From Nageia nagi (Eukaryota; Pinophyta): a stretch of 64,000 nt of DNA. The notes below the pieces were generated by a model. That model did no database searches, had not been told where the DNA came from, and was given only the letters and a program-made list of their open reading frames with translations. The stretch covers positions 210,800,001-210,864,000 of the forward strand of contig JBITNC010000001.1 in the NCBI GenBank assembly GCA_050084985.1, given 5' to 3'. Positions 12,013-23,405 of the stretch are shown here, in pieces (position 1 is the first letter of the stretch; each line of letters begins with the position of its first letter). The position numbers were made by a program, and so were the translations under genes.

Positions 12013-12878
12013 TAGAGCGACCATTCTAATGTTAATATATAATCGCTAAAAAATCGGTGACGATCCATGAACAGTTAAACAACAAACAAATCTAAGCTTG
12101 GAATGGCCTAGTATGTATAATTTGTAATCATGGATACAGATGGAAGATAACAACACCTCAAAATTTAGTTTGAGAGGTTACCTAGAATCTTGGGACACCA
12201 AAACAAATGAGTAACAAACCTTGAAGCTTACAAATTGAAGCTTTGTATGTGAACAAAGGGACCCAATCCTACTGTAGCAAAGCTCTGCCAAAATCAAATT
12301 AGGAGATTATTAGCAAAAGGTTGTAAGCTTGATTAATAGCAAATCTCATATTAGATATATTCCCATATTATGTTATTCATTTGCTGATTAATATGTATGA
12401 ACAGGTATGCTTTTGATGCTTCGTTCATTTTCTATGTGCAGGGTCAATACAGAAAAAGAACGATAGAATTAAGCGTAAAGGAGAACAACAAGGAATAGAG
12501 AAAACACTTCAAAATTCTGTAAAGATTACTCTAGTGCATACAGATCAGATCATCGATGATTCAAAGATCGGTCGGTGGTGATTCACCAAATCGATAACAA
12601 AGGCCAAAGGTTTACAACAAACACAATGATGGCATAGAGAATGCAGAGTCATGCTTCAATCGTTACCTATCCACACTAATTGTTACCAATCCACAACGAT
12701 CGTTGTTAATGCTGATTACAACAGATCAATAAAAACTTGCTTTTTATATTCAAATACTTTAGAATATAATATCATTATTATTATTGATGTGTATTGTCGA
12801 ATATGTTCATGATTAATTATGTTGAATGATTTATCTATCTAAATTGCATTTTAGGTTCATAATTTGATATACACAATC

Positions 12879-12897
12879 TGGCGCTAGAAGGAGGGCC
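12879..12897 (+). other. Primer-binding site region of element C
   Basis: TGGCGCTAGAAGGAGGGCC begins 3 bases after the LTR and matches the sites of B and D. It starts with TGG, the complement of a tRNA CCA end; the tRNA was not identified. Confidence 0.7.
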
Positions 12898-14302
12898 CCT
12901 TGCATGCATTTTAGAAAATTGAAGCAAAAATAGGATCAATTGCATGTTGTTTTGGTTTTATTTTTAAATCTATTTGCATCTTGTGGAATTACATACTAAC
13001 TTAATCTGTTTGATCTGTTACTTTGTTTTTATTTTTTGTGTTCTCTAGATCATTGATGATCATGCTATAATCAGCAATGATCTTTGTGAAATCATCAATG
13101 ATCTCTGAAAAATTGAAATTTGTTGTAGAAATGCCAATGACTGGTATCAAACGCCAGTGACTATAATAGAACATCGGTGACTATCATTAAATGCCAACGA
13201 CTGAAATCGAATGTCGACGACTATCACTAAATGCCAGCATTCCCTGTCTAAATGTCGGTGACTCATATCCAGGTCATTTTATCTCTTTTTGTTATTTTTG
13301 AAAAAATAAAATAAAATTATGTTATGGAAAAATATTTTTGAATGTGATTCCTTTGCCTAGAGTGCATATAAGAATGGGTAGAAAAGGTTAAATGCATATC
13401 TTTTATTAATTTACTTTATGTATGAAGTTATGTATTTATTTTCATGCTTTGGGTGAAGGGTACGTACACACTAATACTTTTTATCTTGTCTACTTATGCT
13501 CTCCCTTTGCACTTCATGTGATCTAAGGTGACCAGAATAGACTTGATAAGAAGGGGTAATTAATTTTTCTTTTCTTTCACACTCACAATATCATTAATTG
13601 GGTAATTTATCTACACATAATACTTCCACAATTGGAAGGGGTAAATGAATCACACTTACTTTGGAATGAACTTAAGGAAATAAATTGAGTTTTTGGGTAG
13701 TACAAATCACATTAAAAGGTTAATGAATTGGGGGGATTCGAATACACTAAGTAATTTCACTTAACAAAGTATGCTCTCACTTTTGCACTTCAAGCGATCT
13801 TAAGTGATTAGAAATAAGTTAAGTGAAAGAGGTAAAATTTATGCACATTTTATTTGGAAATTTACTTCACATTAACACTCTTTAAGTGGTCTGCCCTTAC
13901 CATTCCATTGGAGGTCGAAGGGAGGTGACTCTTGGAGGAGTAATTGAACCTAACTTAATTAATTTATCCACACTTAATGGGTTTTTACTAAGTCTGCTCT
14001 TACCACTCCATTGGAGGTCGAAGAGATATGTGACTAGTAAAAAGAAGAAATTTATCACATATAAGACTTCCACAGCTGGAAGGAGTTAATGAACATCATT
14101 AAGAGGTTGGATAATGAATTGCATTATAATTAAAAGGAACAACGGGGTCTATTAAGGTCAAGATTCATTTAAAATAAACTTTGATTGCATTACATTAAGA
14201 TAAGATAAGTAAATGGACATGAATGTTTGGGAGGGTAGTATGCATAAATGTATTTTACTTGTTTAAATGCATTTCATAAGGCCTTAAAGGAATTTTATCA
14301 TT
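12898..14302 (+). other. 5' leader of element C, with minisatellite
   Basis: Noncoding. At 13128-13270 about seven imperfect copies of a 20-25-bp unit (TGCCAATGACT, CGCCAGTGACT, CATCGGTGACT and similar) follow one another. From 13460 to 14090 it shares blocks with the B and D leaders, including CTTATGCTCTCCCTTTG and GGTGACCAGAATAGA, and repeated CCACTCCATTGGAGGTCGAA-like hairpins (13896-13919, 14007-14030). Confidence 0.6.
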
Positions 14303-16104
14303 ATGAGGTTTGTTTTGGTTGCACTTTTAAATTATGTTCCTTTTTCTATCAAAGTAAAACTAAAAATACCAAGACTATGGTCACATCTTGCCAAGACAAC
14401 CTTAGATACTTATTCTACTTCTGAGATCATGAAGAATGATTTTTATATCAACATTAAAAAGCTTTTAGCATATTTAGCAAAGATAGAACAATGTACTATA
14501 CCTCTTCTTCAATCCTCAGAAAGCCTTGTTAGATCCCATGAAGAGCTAGAGTATAGTTCTTCCATTCCTTCGCCCTCATCATGGGGAGAGTTTGACATTG
14601 AAAATAATGAGCCCATCATAAAGATTGAAAACTCATAAACACATCTCATCAAATTAAAATCTTATTATGCATCTCCTTTTGAGACTTTCGAACTTAATGA
14701 ATCCAATTTGCTAAGGGATGAATTGAGTATTAATGCCAAAGGCTTTGATGCAACATCCTATGCTAAATCATATGACCTCCTAGAGTTAGACACCTTGATG
14801 TCTTCACCCCACCTTGAGAGGAATATGATATTAAAGAAGAGGAGCTTGACATGAATCTTGAGGACCTTTCAGAGCATTCCTCAGAATTGCAATTTCATTC
14901 TCCTCCCCTTCTTGAGGCTACAAGACCTTCTATTGATTCCCATGAATCCCATGATATTCTTGAGTTCAAGGATGAAACTTGTTCACTCTCATCACAAGTA
15001 GAAATTGGAGAGCCTCACATAAGAATTAAAAAATCCATAGATTGTATTATTGAATCTCAAGAATTTCAATCACAAAGAAATGAAAAATATAAAAATAAAA
15101 TTTCCAAAGCCAGCACACATGAGCTTAGGAATGAACATCCATGTGGGGAAACAACACATCATGATAATGATACAAGGTTTTATGAGGATGAATGTTGTTC
15201 GAACCCACTAAAAATACCTTCAAAATATCAAACTAGCTTGATGAAAAATTGGGAATGTGATAAAGAAGATAGCCCTACAATGAATAAATTACTTAGGAAT
15301 ATTTTCTATGATGAAAAAGCTAAGAATATTTTGCAAAGGGAATCCCACAAACAACAATAAGCATGTTCTTCTCATGATCAGCATGACAAAACCTTCAATG
15401 AGTTTGTCGACAAAATGAGACAAGAAGAGATGAGGCAAAAGCATGATGTAAAACCCTATGCAAACTAAAAGAGTCAAGCTTGGGTGCAATTATCATCACC
15501 ACTTAATTACCAAGTATGGAGATATCAAGACTCTTACTCTAATCAACAAAGAGAATTGCCTCTCGAAAGCTTAGATTATCAACCTTAAAGCCCCTCTTCA
15601 CAAGCTAGGATAACTGACCCCACCTATCAAAAAACACTTCATAGGGCTAAGTCTTGTATGGAAGATTTTGATAGAATGACCTTATATTCAGTAAGAACCT
15701 CACAAACAACTCCTCATTGTAAGATCTCAAACAAATTCTTCTATGATCCTTACACCTGTGAGAAACCCTCATCATAAGAAAAATGTAGAAAAGCTTTAGC
15801 TAAACAATTCAAGGTAGGAGAGATACCCTCTTTTGCAGAATTGGAGGCAAAGAGAAAACACACACAGAGAGATTGTGAAGAAACTATAAACTTTAGTAAA
15901 AGATATGAATATGTTAAATATAAGTTAGAAGAGGAAGCCAAACTTAAAGAAAAGAATATAAAACTCAAAGAAAAAGAAAAGCAAGAGCTTGACAAACAAT
16001 GACAAATTTTTGATAAGGTAAAACAAGAAGTTCGAGATAGTTGGTTACTTCATGAGAAGTCTCAACAAAATAAAGTACAACCATCTACAACTCTTATAAA
16101 TCCA
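14303..16104 (+). pseudogene. N-terminal extension of the element C gag polyprotein
   Basis: Begins at ATG 14303. One stop (14636) is read through in the same frame to about 14815, where a single shift leads into the frame of 14851-15360. That frame then runs to gag, interrupted only by stops at 15358, 15466, 15586, 15775 and 16000. The translation is hydrophilic and acidic/lysine-rich. It ends in a coiled-coil-like run at about 15900-15990 (KYKLEEEAKLKEKNIKLKEK). No known domain was recognised. Extra N-terminal protein is known in Ogre-type elements, either as an ORF before gag or as a gag extension. All in-frame stops are TAA or TGA of the kind a C-to-T change in CAA or CGA would give. Confidence 0.65.
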
Positions 16105-17290
16105 ATGCAAGGGCATCATTTACCTTATAATCTTCCATCATTATCATCTTCATCATTGTTATCAAGATCTCTTTCTGATGACGAATCTTATAATTTAGAC
16201 CTAAAGCTAGAAAGAAACACCAATCATAGAAGATACCGAAAACATCCTCAGGGTAGTTGGATAGATAAAGAATTAGAAGATTTCATGAAGAATTTCATGA
16301 ATAAAGAAATGAATGTATCAAGGTTTAAGAATTTGACATATGATAATATTTGCAATGAACCCATCCATCCAAGTGTCCCTAAGAAGAAATTACCTTACAA
16401 CTTTGAAATACCTAAGATAATTCCTTTTACAGGAAATAAGGATCCTAAGGAACATTTAAGGTGGTTTAAATTTTCAAATTACCTAATTTCTAATGATGAG
16501 GACTTGATGCTACATTTGTTCCCCATGACGCTTGCAACCCAAGCCTTGGAATGGTATAATAATTTGCCATGACATAGTATTTATTCATTTACTCAATTGG
16601 CAGACTTGTTCTTACAACATTTTAGGATTTATATCAAAGAGGAATATTCTATTATGGATATTGTTGAACTAAAACAATCTCAAAATGAATCAATTTTTGA
16701 CTTTGTTTCACGATGGAGGGATATACTCTATCGCATACCTTATACCTTACCTCAGGAGGAGTTAGTTAAATTATTCAGTCAAAATTGTTTAAGGCCTATA
16801 GCTAGTATATTACAAGTCCAACAATATAATACTCTCAAAGAAGTTATTGCTCAAGCAGTTATAATTAAGAAGATCAAAATTGAATATGGTGAAATAAAAA
16901 TTATGAGAAAAGAAAAATATAACAAAAATGAGTATTGTAATTATCACCATCAAAGAGGTCATAGTACGAAAAATTGTCTAGTATTGAGAAATAGAACTCA
17001 AAATTCAATCAAAGATAATAACTTGGAAGTTGAAGACCATACTTCTATTTCAAATCAAAATTTAAGAAATTATCAAGAATCACTTCCTTCATATCAAGTA
17101 AATATGGTATCTATTATACCTAATTATAGTCAAGTGACACCGACTTGGAATCCAAGTAATCAACCTATGATAGGGATAGTTGGAGTTGATACTAGAACTC
17201 AAAACATACAAGAAAAACAAATTGATATATCATATAATCAAAATTCCAAAATGCAAGTTCCTCCATTGATATATCATCCTATAATTTCTT
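16105..17290 (+). pseudogene. Element C gag (capsid and zinc knuckle)
   Basis: This is the best preserved gag here, with one in-frame stop (TGA at 16570). The Retrotrans_gag region runs from about 16340 to 16880, including KDPKEHLRWFKF and LATQALEWYNNL, then FLQHFRIYIKEEYS. The knuckle at about 16930-16980 reads CNYHHQRGHSTKNC, that is C-x2-H-x4-H-x4-C, the form seen in Athila/Tat gags rather than the usual CCHC. The frame ends at a T-run near 17290, where a one-base shift leads into protease. Gag would package the element RNA. Confidence 0.85.
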
Positions 17291-17760
17291 TTTTATGACC
17301 ATGAGAGACAAACAAACAAGGGACCTAAAGGGTTAGATCCACCTCTCCATGTCATTGGTAAAATAAATGGTAAAATTGTTAAGAGGATATTAATAGATGA
17401 AGGGTCAGATGTCAATATCATATCTACATCAGCATATCACAAATTGAATCTTCCCTTTTCTCATATTTCTTTACCATCATTACAAATAAAAGCATTTAAT
17501 AATACCTTATGTTCAATAATAGGGTCGATAGTGTTACCCATCACCATTGGATGTAAGACGATACAAACATCATTATATATCATTGAAGGGAACATTGAAC
17601 AATATAATATTCTTTTAGGTAGACCATGGATTCAAGAAATGGAATGTGTCCCATCTACATTTCATGGTTGTCTAAAATACATTCATGAGGGAGTACTCCA
17701 TTGTGTACAAAGAGATGAAAATCCATACTCACATTATAATATTACAAAATCATCGAAAAT
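17291..17760 (+). pseudogene. Element C aspartic protease
   Basis: Reads FYDHERQTNKGPKGLDPPLH from about 17291, in the frame of 17444-18127. The active-site region at 17396-17407 is LIDEGSDVNIIS, with D-E-G-S where most Ty3/gypsy proteases have D-[ST]-G-[AS]. It continues LNLPFSHISLPSLQ and ends with YNILLGRPWIQEM, the conserved C-terminal motif of plant Tat/Athila proteases. D (IDEGS) and B (IDEGF) share the variant. It would cleave the gag polyprotein. It is shifted out of the gag frame by one base in a T-run. Confidence 0.8.
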
Positions 17761-18127
17761 GAAACCTCCTATGCAAAATTCAAAGGGGAAATCATCATCT
17801 ACCTTTGTTAGGCAAGGGCATAATCATAGAGATATGAGATGGGAATTAAAATCCAAAGATGATCACATCGATGGAATACAATCATCAAAACAACCTAAGA
17901 CGGTGGTAGATCATATAATGAAAGAAAACCTAAAGCCTAAGTCAATAAAATATGATAAGTATGGACATCATGTTTATCATCACTTGGGGAATGATACTGA
18001 ACATTGCCACCAATTAAATCATGCCCTTCATGATTTGATGGATGATAGACGATTTGAAGTAGATATACCTTTATTGATAGACAACAATTTACATCATCTA
18101 CAAAATACATACATACATTCCACATAA
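17761..18127 (+). pseudogene. Element C post-protease tail with a degenerate second knuckle
   Basis: The frame stays open after protease to TAA at 18125. Instead of leading into RT, it contains VYHHLGNDTEHC followed by LMDDRRFEVD. This resembles the knuckle and its downstream phrase in gag (YHHQRGHSTKNC and later NNLEVED; in B, DLIDQRSLQVD), with several metal ligands replaced. It looks like a duplicated gag tail placed after protease, perhaps marking the recombination that removed pol. This is inference from short similarity. Confidence 0.5.
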
Positions 18128-18739
18128 TTAAACAATGATGAATTGTGTTATTTGCATAAGGATATTCAATCTCCTTCACATCGTTCACATTGGGGTAGTT
18201 GTCCCCCATCTTACTTTTGATCTCCTCATGTTCTACATAGATCACATTGGGGTAGTTGCCCTCCATCATCAAAAAAAAAAAATCATCATCAAAACATGAT
18301 TTAAAAATCACACAAACATAAAAAAACTAAAATGATCATATCTGATTTTGAAATAGGTTATAATATGTTTATTGCATTTCCATATCTTCCCCTTTTTCAC
18401 CTCATATTCATCTTCCATTATGTTGGAGTATTTGAGTATTAGATTATATTCTAAGAATTCATCATGGCATATATATTATACATTATCCACGATCACTTCC
18501 ATACCATTATACAAATATGTTTAATACTTATTATAAAAGAAATAGTTTATGAAATTAATATTTGTATTGACTTTACCAACCTTCATCATGAAATTCTTGA
18601 AACTTTGGATGATAAACAAACATGAATATGATACACTTAAGGTTATTATGGACTCATACACATCTTCACATTTAAATAATCTTAAAACAGTCAAGAATGA
18701 GGTGTTACAAGAGCATGATTTCAAGTGAAAGTATTACAT
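18128..18739 (+). other. Start of the C 3' noncoding region, with a short direct repeat
   Basis: TCACATTGGGGTAGTTG occurs twice (near 18186 and 18243), each followed by CCATC, about 57 bp apart, then an A-run at 18271. No RT-like frame was found here. Confidence 0.6.
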
Positions 18740-19145
18740 GTTCATCCTATTATTCACTTCATCTCGAACCCAAGAATCATTTGATAGTTTTACCAAAAAA
18801 AAAAGAGAGAGAGAAAAAAAGAAAAAGAAAAAGAAAAGAGATAAAAAAAAAGTGCTACAATGATTCTTGGGTTGTAGTGAGATCAAGGGGTTAATCCTCA
18901 TTGGGGCTATGGATGCCTGTCAGGCAATGGGGCATACCTTACGAGTGGTAACATGTCCATATTGGTTAGCAACCTTCTTTCCTATGGACCTCTGTACGTT
19001 TCATATGGATGAACTAACTTATATATTTTATGCTTTTGTGACATTTAGTTTGAGATTTTCTAGAGATGGAAATAAACATCATTGCACACACATGAGTCTA
19101 TGATAATTTTGAGAACATCATGATTTTGTTTTATATCATCTAAAG
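18740..19145 (+). promoter_or_regulatory. Conserved 3' noncoding module of C with inverted repeat around a purine tract
   Basis: A perfect 14-nt inverted repeat, AACCCAAGAATCAT at 18767-18780 and ATGATTCTTGGGTT at 18860-18873, flanks a mostly A/G tract at 18795-18851. The next block, AAGGGGTTAATCCTCA then GGGCTATGGA (about 18886-18912), and a later one, ATCATTGCACACACATGAGT (about 19077-19096), recur in the same order in element B at 33357-33690. It lies 4.3 kb before the polypurine tract, so it is not the primer for plus-strand synthesis at the LTR. Conservation between a pol-less and a pol-bearing element suggests a cis-acting RNA function; this is inference. Confidence 0.55.
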
Positions 19146-20229
19146 AAGGAAAAATCTAATGATGATTGGTTAATATGGTCAACTTGAATATTATGATCAT
19201 TACATTTCTTCATCATCCCATGCCTCCATTCCATACTATTTATTATTACATAGTAATTAATATTACATTTATATTTATCAATGCCTTGATGAGTTGATTA
19301 GTCTATCTCTCTAAATACTCAATACATCCTATGTCCATTCATTTGTTATACTATTTTCATATTAACATCCACCACCACCCCATACACATTATACTATACC
19401 AAATTTCATATTTTATTAGCCAACATCCATATATTTCCTAATTAATCTTTATCGATTATTAAATTGGAGGTGCTTCCATATTATTTGAGAAAAAGAGCGA
19501 GTAATTTCTCTCCCCATTAATATGGGAGTCAACATTGTTGTTGTTAAAACCTTTTTGCTTCTATTCTTATTTACAAGTTTAAGCAAGAAACTACCCTTAG
19601 TAGATTGATGAAAGTCAACCCTAGAACATTGTTTGGAAGTCAATGTTCTTTTCCTATCATATCCCATCCATTTCAACCCCTTAGAACATCGTTAAAAATC
19701 TTCCTTCATTCCTTTGGGATCGAGAGTAATAAATTGCTCTTCCCTTTGAATTGGAAGTCGATGTTCTTCTTCCCTTTCCATTCATTATCATCTACTCATA
19801 AATTGAATGTGCGTTACATCTTGTTCCATATCCTTTGCACATGTTATCATAAAATAAAAAGTATTAGTAGCTAAGTTTGGTAAATGATACAATCTAATAC
19901 TGTAATTTTTCAAATCATTATCCCTAAATTTGAAGATATTTAATAATATCCAAATCAACATCGATGATTGAAATAATAATAAAACTAATAACAATAATCA
20001 AAAAACTTATTCAATCTTGAGATACACCATCAATGTGTGGCACATCAAAGTACGTTCATGGTTAAAGTCTAAAAATCATGCTTTTAAATGTCTTAAGAAT
20101 GAATAATAAAATACATAATACAATCATCTATCATTATGTTGATCCTTGTAGTAAGCTTGAGTTTGTATCATCATCTCAATAAATGAGGTAGAATGCATTT
20201 GTCTTGTTTTCAAGTCATGTTCAACAAAA
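19146..20229 (+). other. C 3' noncoding region, no gene seen
   Basis: AT-rich. Short repeats such as GAAGTCAATGTTCTT (about 19635) and GAAGTCGATGTTCTT (about 19756), and a small palindrome CCCATTAATATGGG near 19513. Short frames here have no family resemblance. Confidence 0.5.
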
Positions 20230-23200
20230 AACCTCAATCATGGAAAAACATATTTCTAATGATTTTCGCAAGAAATGATCATGAAACCCATTCTACTAGG
20301 GTAAATAGCAGAATTATCAAACATTAAAATGTTATCTACTTTGAAAGGAATCCACATCACATACATGCTAATGGCATAGAGCCTATGGAATATAGTGTTC
20401 CATAAAATAGCCTGTTGTAGACAAGCATGAGTACTTAGTAAAATGTAGAACTTATTTTCAAAATACTTTGATTGCGAAAATTCAAAAAGTTTATCTTTGA
20501 TCATAATTTGGGGCATCTATAATTGTCCATGACCCAAAGCAAATCATTTGCCTCTACCATCAACCAACAAAATCAAGATTTAAAATATTCGTACATAAGT
20601 TGATAAACTCAAGTGTATGAGTCTTGACTTAACCACTTACTAACCTCAAGTATATTATCACCTACTTATGAGTCTAGTGGTATTTGTACAAGTCTACAAT
20701 GATAACATATTAGTTTGTTTGTATCTTCTTAAGATACATGACTATGTTTGCTCACCACATCATGTATCACATATGCATTTAAGTTTATGAAAAAATCATA
20801 TGTGATTACACACAAGTGTCAACCATTTGTCATATTCATACATCACATATATGTACTCATGGGAATAAGTCAAAACATGAAGAAAATAACCAAATAAACA
20901 TGCAAACTCGATCATAAATAATTTCATCATGAATCCTTGATAGGATAAGCACCATTTATTATTTATGATCTTACAATGAATCATGAACTCCCTAGTTCAA
21001 ATCATATGTCATGTTATGCATGTTTAGTCATCACTTATTGTTATACATATTCAAGAAATCCTAGTCATCAAAAAGCATAATTCTAATGATTTTTGCAAAA
21101 CCTACCTTTCTAGAGTAAAACATAATAATCAAAATTCAAATCAATGCACACAAAAGGGACTTCATGTCATATACCTGACTCAGCTCTATACATTGCTTGG
21201 AATAAACACAAGACACCCATGTAATAATATATGGAAACAAGCCTTTAGTACCCATTTGGTGTACAACCAACATGTGTTCAAAATACTTCAATCGCAAAGC
21301 TCAAGAAATCATAGTTGGATAATTGGGATAAATACAACTTCTCATGATCTAAAATTAAACCTTATGTTCACCTATAAATGATTGAAAAAATAAGGTTAGA
21401 ATCATTCATACATTCATCTTACTTGTTCACTAGGTAATATATATTAATTTTTTGAACAGTCTATCATCATCATCACTAACATCATTAGTTAGTTCAAAAG
21501 GGGCCATAATGCTAAGATCAGCACCATAATCAAAGCAAGCCTATGATCACATAGTAATACCATGGCTACATCTCTCTCTAAATGTACCCAAAACATTGTT
21601 AATTAGAAAATCAAAAGTTATATGTTTACTCACGGTTAAGGTAATTAGGATTGCCTATAACCTAAAATAAGATATTTATGCTCAATATGATTCTAAAAGA
21701 ATTATGCAAAAGATCATCACGAAACCCATTTTGCTGGGTCAAAAGCAGAGAAAAATGAAAGAGGACTTGTATATACAAAACAAGCTTCCTATCACATACT
21801 CGCTTCGACATGCGGAGACAAACTAGAGTCTTGTCACGCAATTGCCATAAATAGCACACAGTATGGAGATAAACACAAGTGAAGTTTTGATATACAATGT
21901 CACTATCTCAAAATTATATACATCATATAAGATTCCCATCACATACTCGCTTCGGTATGCGGAGACAAACTAGAGTCTTGTCACGCAACTACCATAAACA
22001 ACACACAGTATGGAGATTGACACAAGTGTAGTTTTGATGTATTACAATATCATTTTCAAAATGTATCAATTGCAAAAGTTAAAAATCATATTCAGCCATG
22101 GCAAGGGCTATCCTCATGATAACATCGGATGATGAAATATGTATAAATAACAAGTTTTGATTTAGAGAAGCTATAATTATATCTTACTAAAAGATCTTAA
22201 GCTTTATACGGAAAAAATTTTGATGATATTTCTTAAAAATATCGTTAACATTTACAAATATCAAAGAAGATAAAATGTGATGTATCATTGTTACAGGAGA
22301 TCATCTTGAAACCCCGTTGTCGGGACAAAGGACAACACCATCAAACTCATATATTAAAGAGGACTTTTATGGTACATGTGTGCTTAGACATGCGGAACGA
22401 CATTATAGAAATGTCATGCAACTGTCACACAAGCTCAACACATTATCATACCAAAAAATAGTCACTAGTTACAAATAATTATGTTTAATGTGATCTATTA
22501 CACATTATTTATAACTACAATAATTATTTGTAACTACAATAATTTTTTGTCACTAGTTACAAAAAATTGTTTTGTTTTAAAAACCCTCGCATCACAGATC
22601 ATTAGCGATCATTATGTTGATCATCAATAATTTAAATCAAATTGATAACGATTATTAATCGGCAACGATTCATAAGTAATTGTTGGTGATTTATATTATT
22701 TGAAAATGTACAAAATGAAGTATATTTTCTTTAAATATCTTAAAATTTATTTGTGTATAGACAAAAAATTAAAAATCTTTGTTCACTAAGGTGAAATTGA
22801 ACACATTATAAATCACATTATTTTTCACCTAGAAGAATGCTCCAATGTCACATGACTGCCAAATACATCAGCACATGAAGGACTAGTATTGAGTAAACTT
22901 ACTAGGGTAAAATGATTAAAATCGCTATTAAAACAAGTCTAAACACAAGAAATCAAGATATTCATAGCAAAATATACTATTATAAAGATAGTATTTTTAC
23001 TATATAAGTCCACGACGATCACTTTATAGTCATTAACAATAATAAAAGATTGTCAACGATCCTTGACTAAGTCAAATATGAAAAATAGATCAGACTAAGT
23101 TTGAGCTCAAATGGCAAAACAATCACAGGATGTAAGAGATCATCTCGAAACCTCATTATCGAGACAAAGGACAATACTATTACAATTCATATATTAAAGA

Positions 23201-23290
23201 AAACTTATATGGTATAGGTGTGCTTAGACATGTAAACTAATATAACAGAAATGTCATGCAACTGTCACACAAGCTCAATACGTCATCATA
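20230..23290 (+). repeat. Diverged tandem repeat family in the C 3' noncoding region
   Basis: Five related blocks begin near 20250, 21075, 21690, 22290 and 23130. Four of them have GAAAC followed by a small hairpin. The stems are ACCC/GGGT (20286-20302), ACCCA/TGGGT (21724-21739), CCCG/CGGG (22313-22324) and CTC/GAG (23152-23163). A nearly exact direct repeat of about 148 bp sits inside (about 21785-21930 and 21933-22080; CACATACTCGCTTCG in both). No coding potential was seen. Confidence 0.6.
22467..22535. repeat. Perfect 15-nt inverted repeat
   Basis: AGTTACAAATAATTA at 22467-22481 and TAATTATTTGTAACT at 22521-22535 with a 39-nt loop. GTCACTAGTTACAAA recurs directly just downstream at about 22548. 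It could be a small MITE-like insertion or part of the local repeats; no clear target duplication was seen. Confidence 0.5.
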
Positions 23291-23389
23291 CTGAAAATAG
23301 TCACTATCAAAGTTATCAGCTTTATCAAACAACAAAGCTTCTCATTATATATTTTTTGAAATTATCAACCCTATCTTTGGTTGATAATT

Positions 23390-23405
23390 CAAAAAAGGGG
23401 TAAAA
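23390..23405 (+). other. Polypurine tract of element C
   Basis: CAAAAAAGGGGTAAAA directly before the 3' LTR. Element B has CAAAAAAGGGGCAAAA at the same place (37885-37900), so the two share the plus-strand primer signal. Confidence 0.8.

Larger units (their letters stand above)
10812..12875 (+). repeat. 5' LTR of element C
   Basis: TGTAGACACTTAAAATAA to GATATACACA, colinear with 23406-25470. U3 contains about five tandem units (11100-11760), a TATA box at 11966-11974 with a hairpin just downstream, and an AATAAA at 12728-12733. A small minus-strand frame at 10956-11177 recurs in the 3' LTR only because the LTRs are duplicates. Confidence 0.95.

Noticed and set aside
18867-19103. 78-codon plus-strand frame
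   Set aside because: It overlaps the conserved noncoding module; no similarity between the B and C translations in this frame, while the nucleotides are conserved.
21690-21745. Hammerhead ribozyme (GAAAC, stem, GTC as in retrozymes)
   Set aside because: The CGAAAC-stem III-GTC half is present, but no CUGANGA core with a stem II directly before GAAAC was found in this or the other copies.
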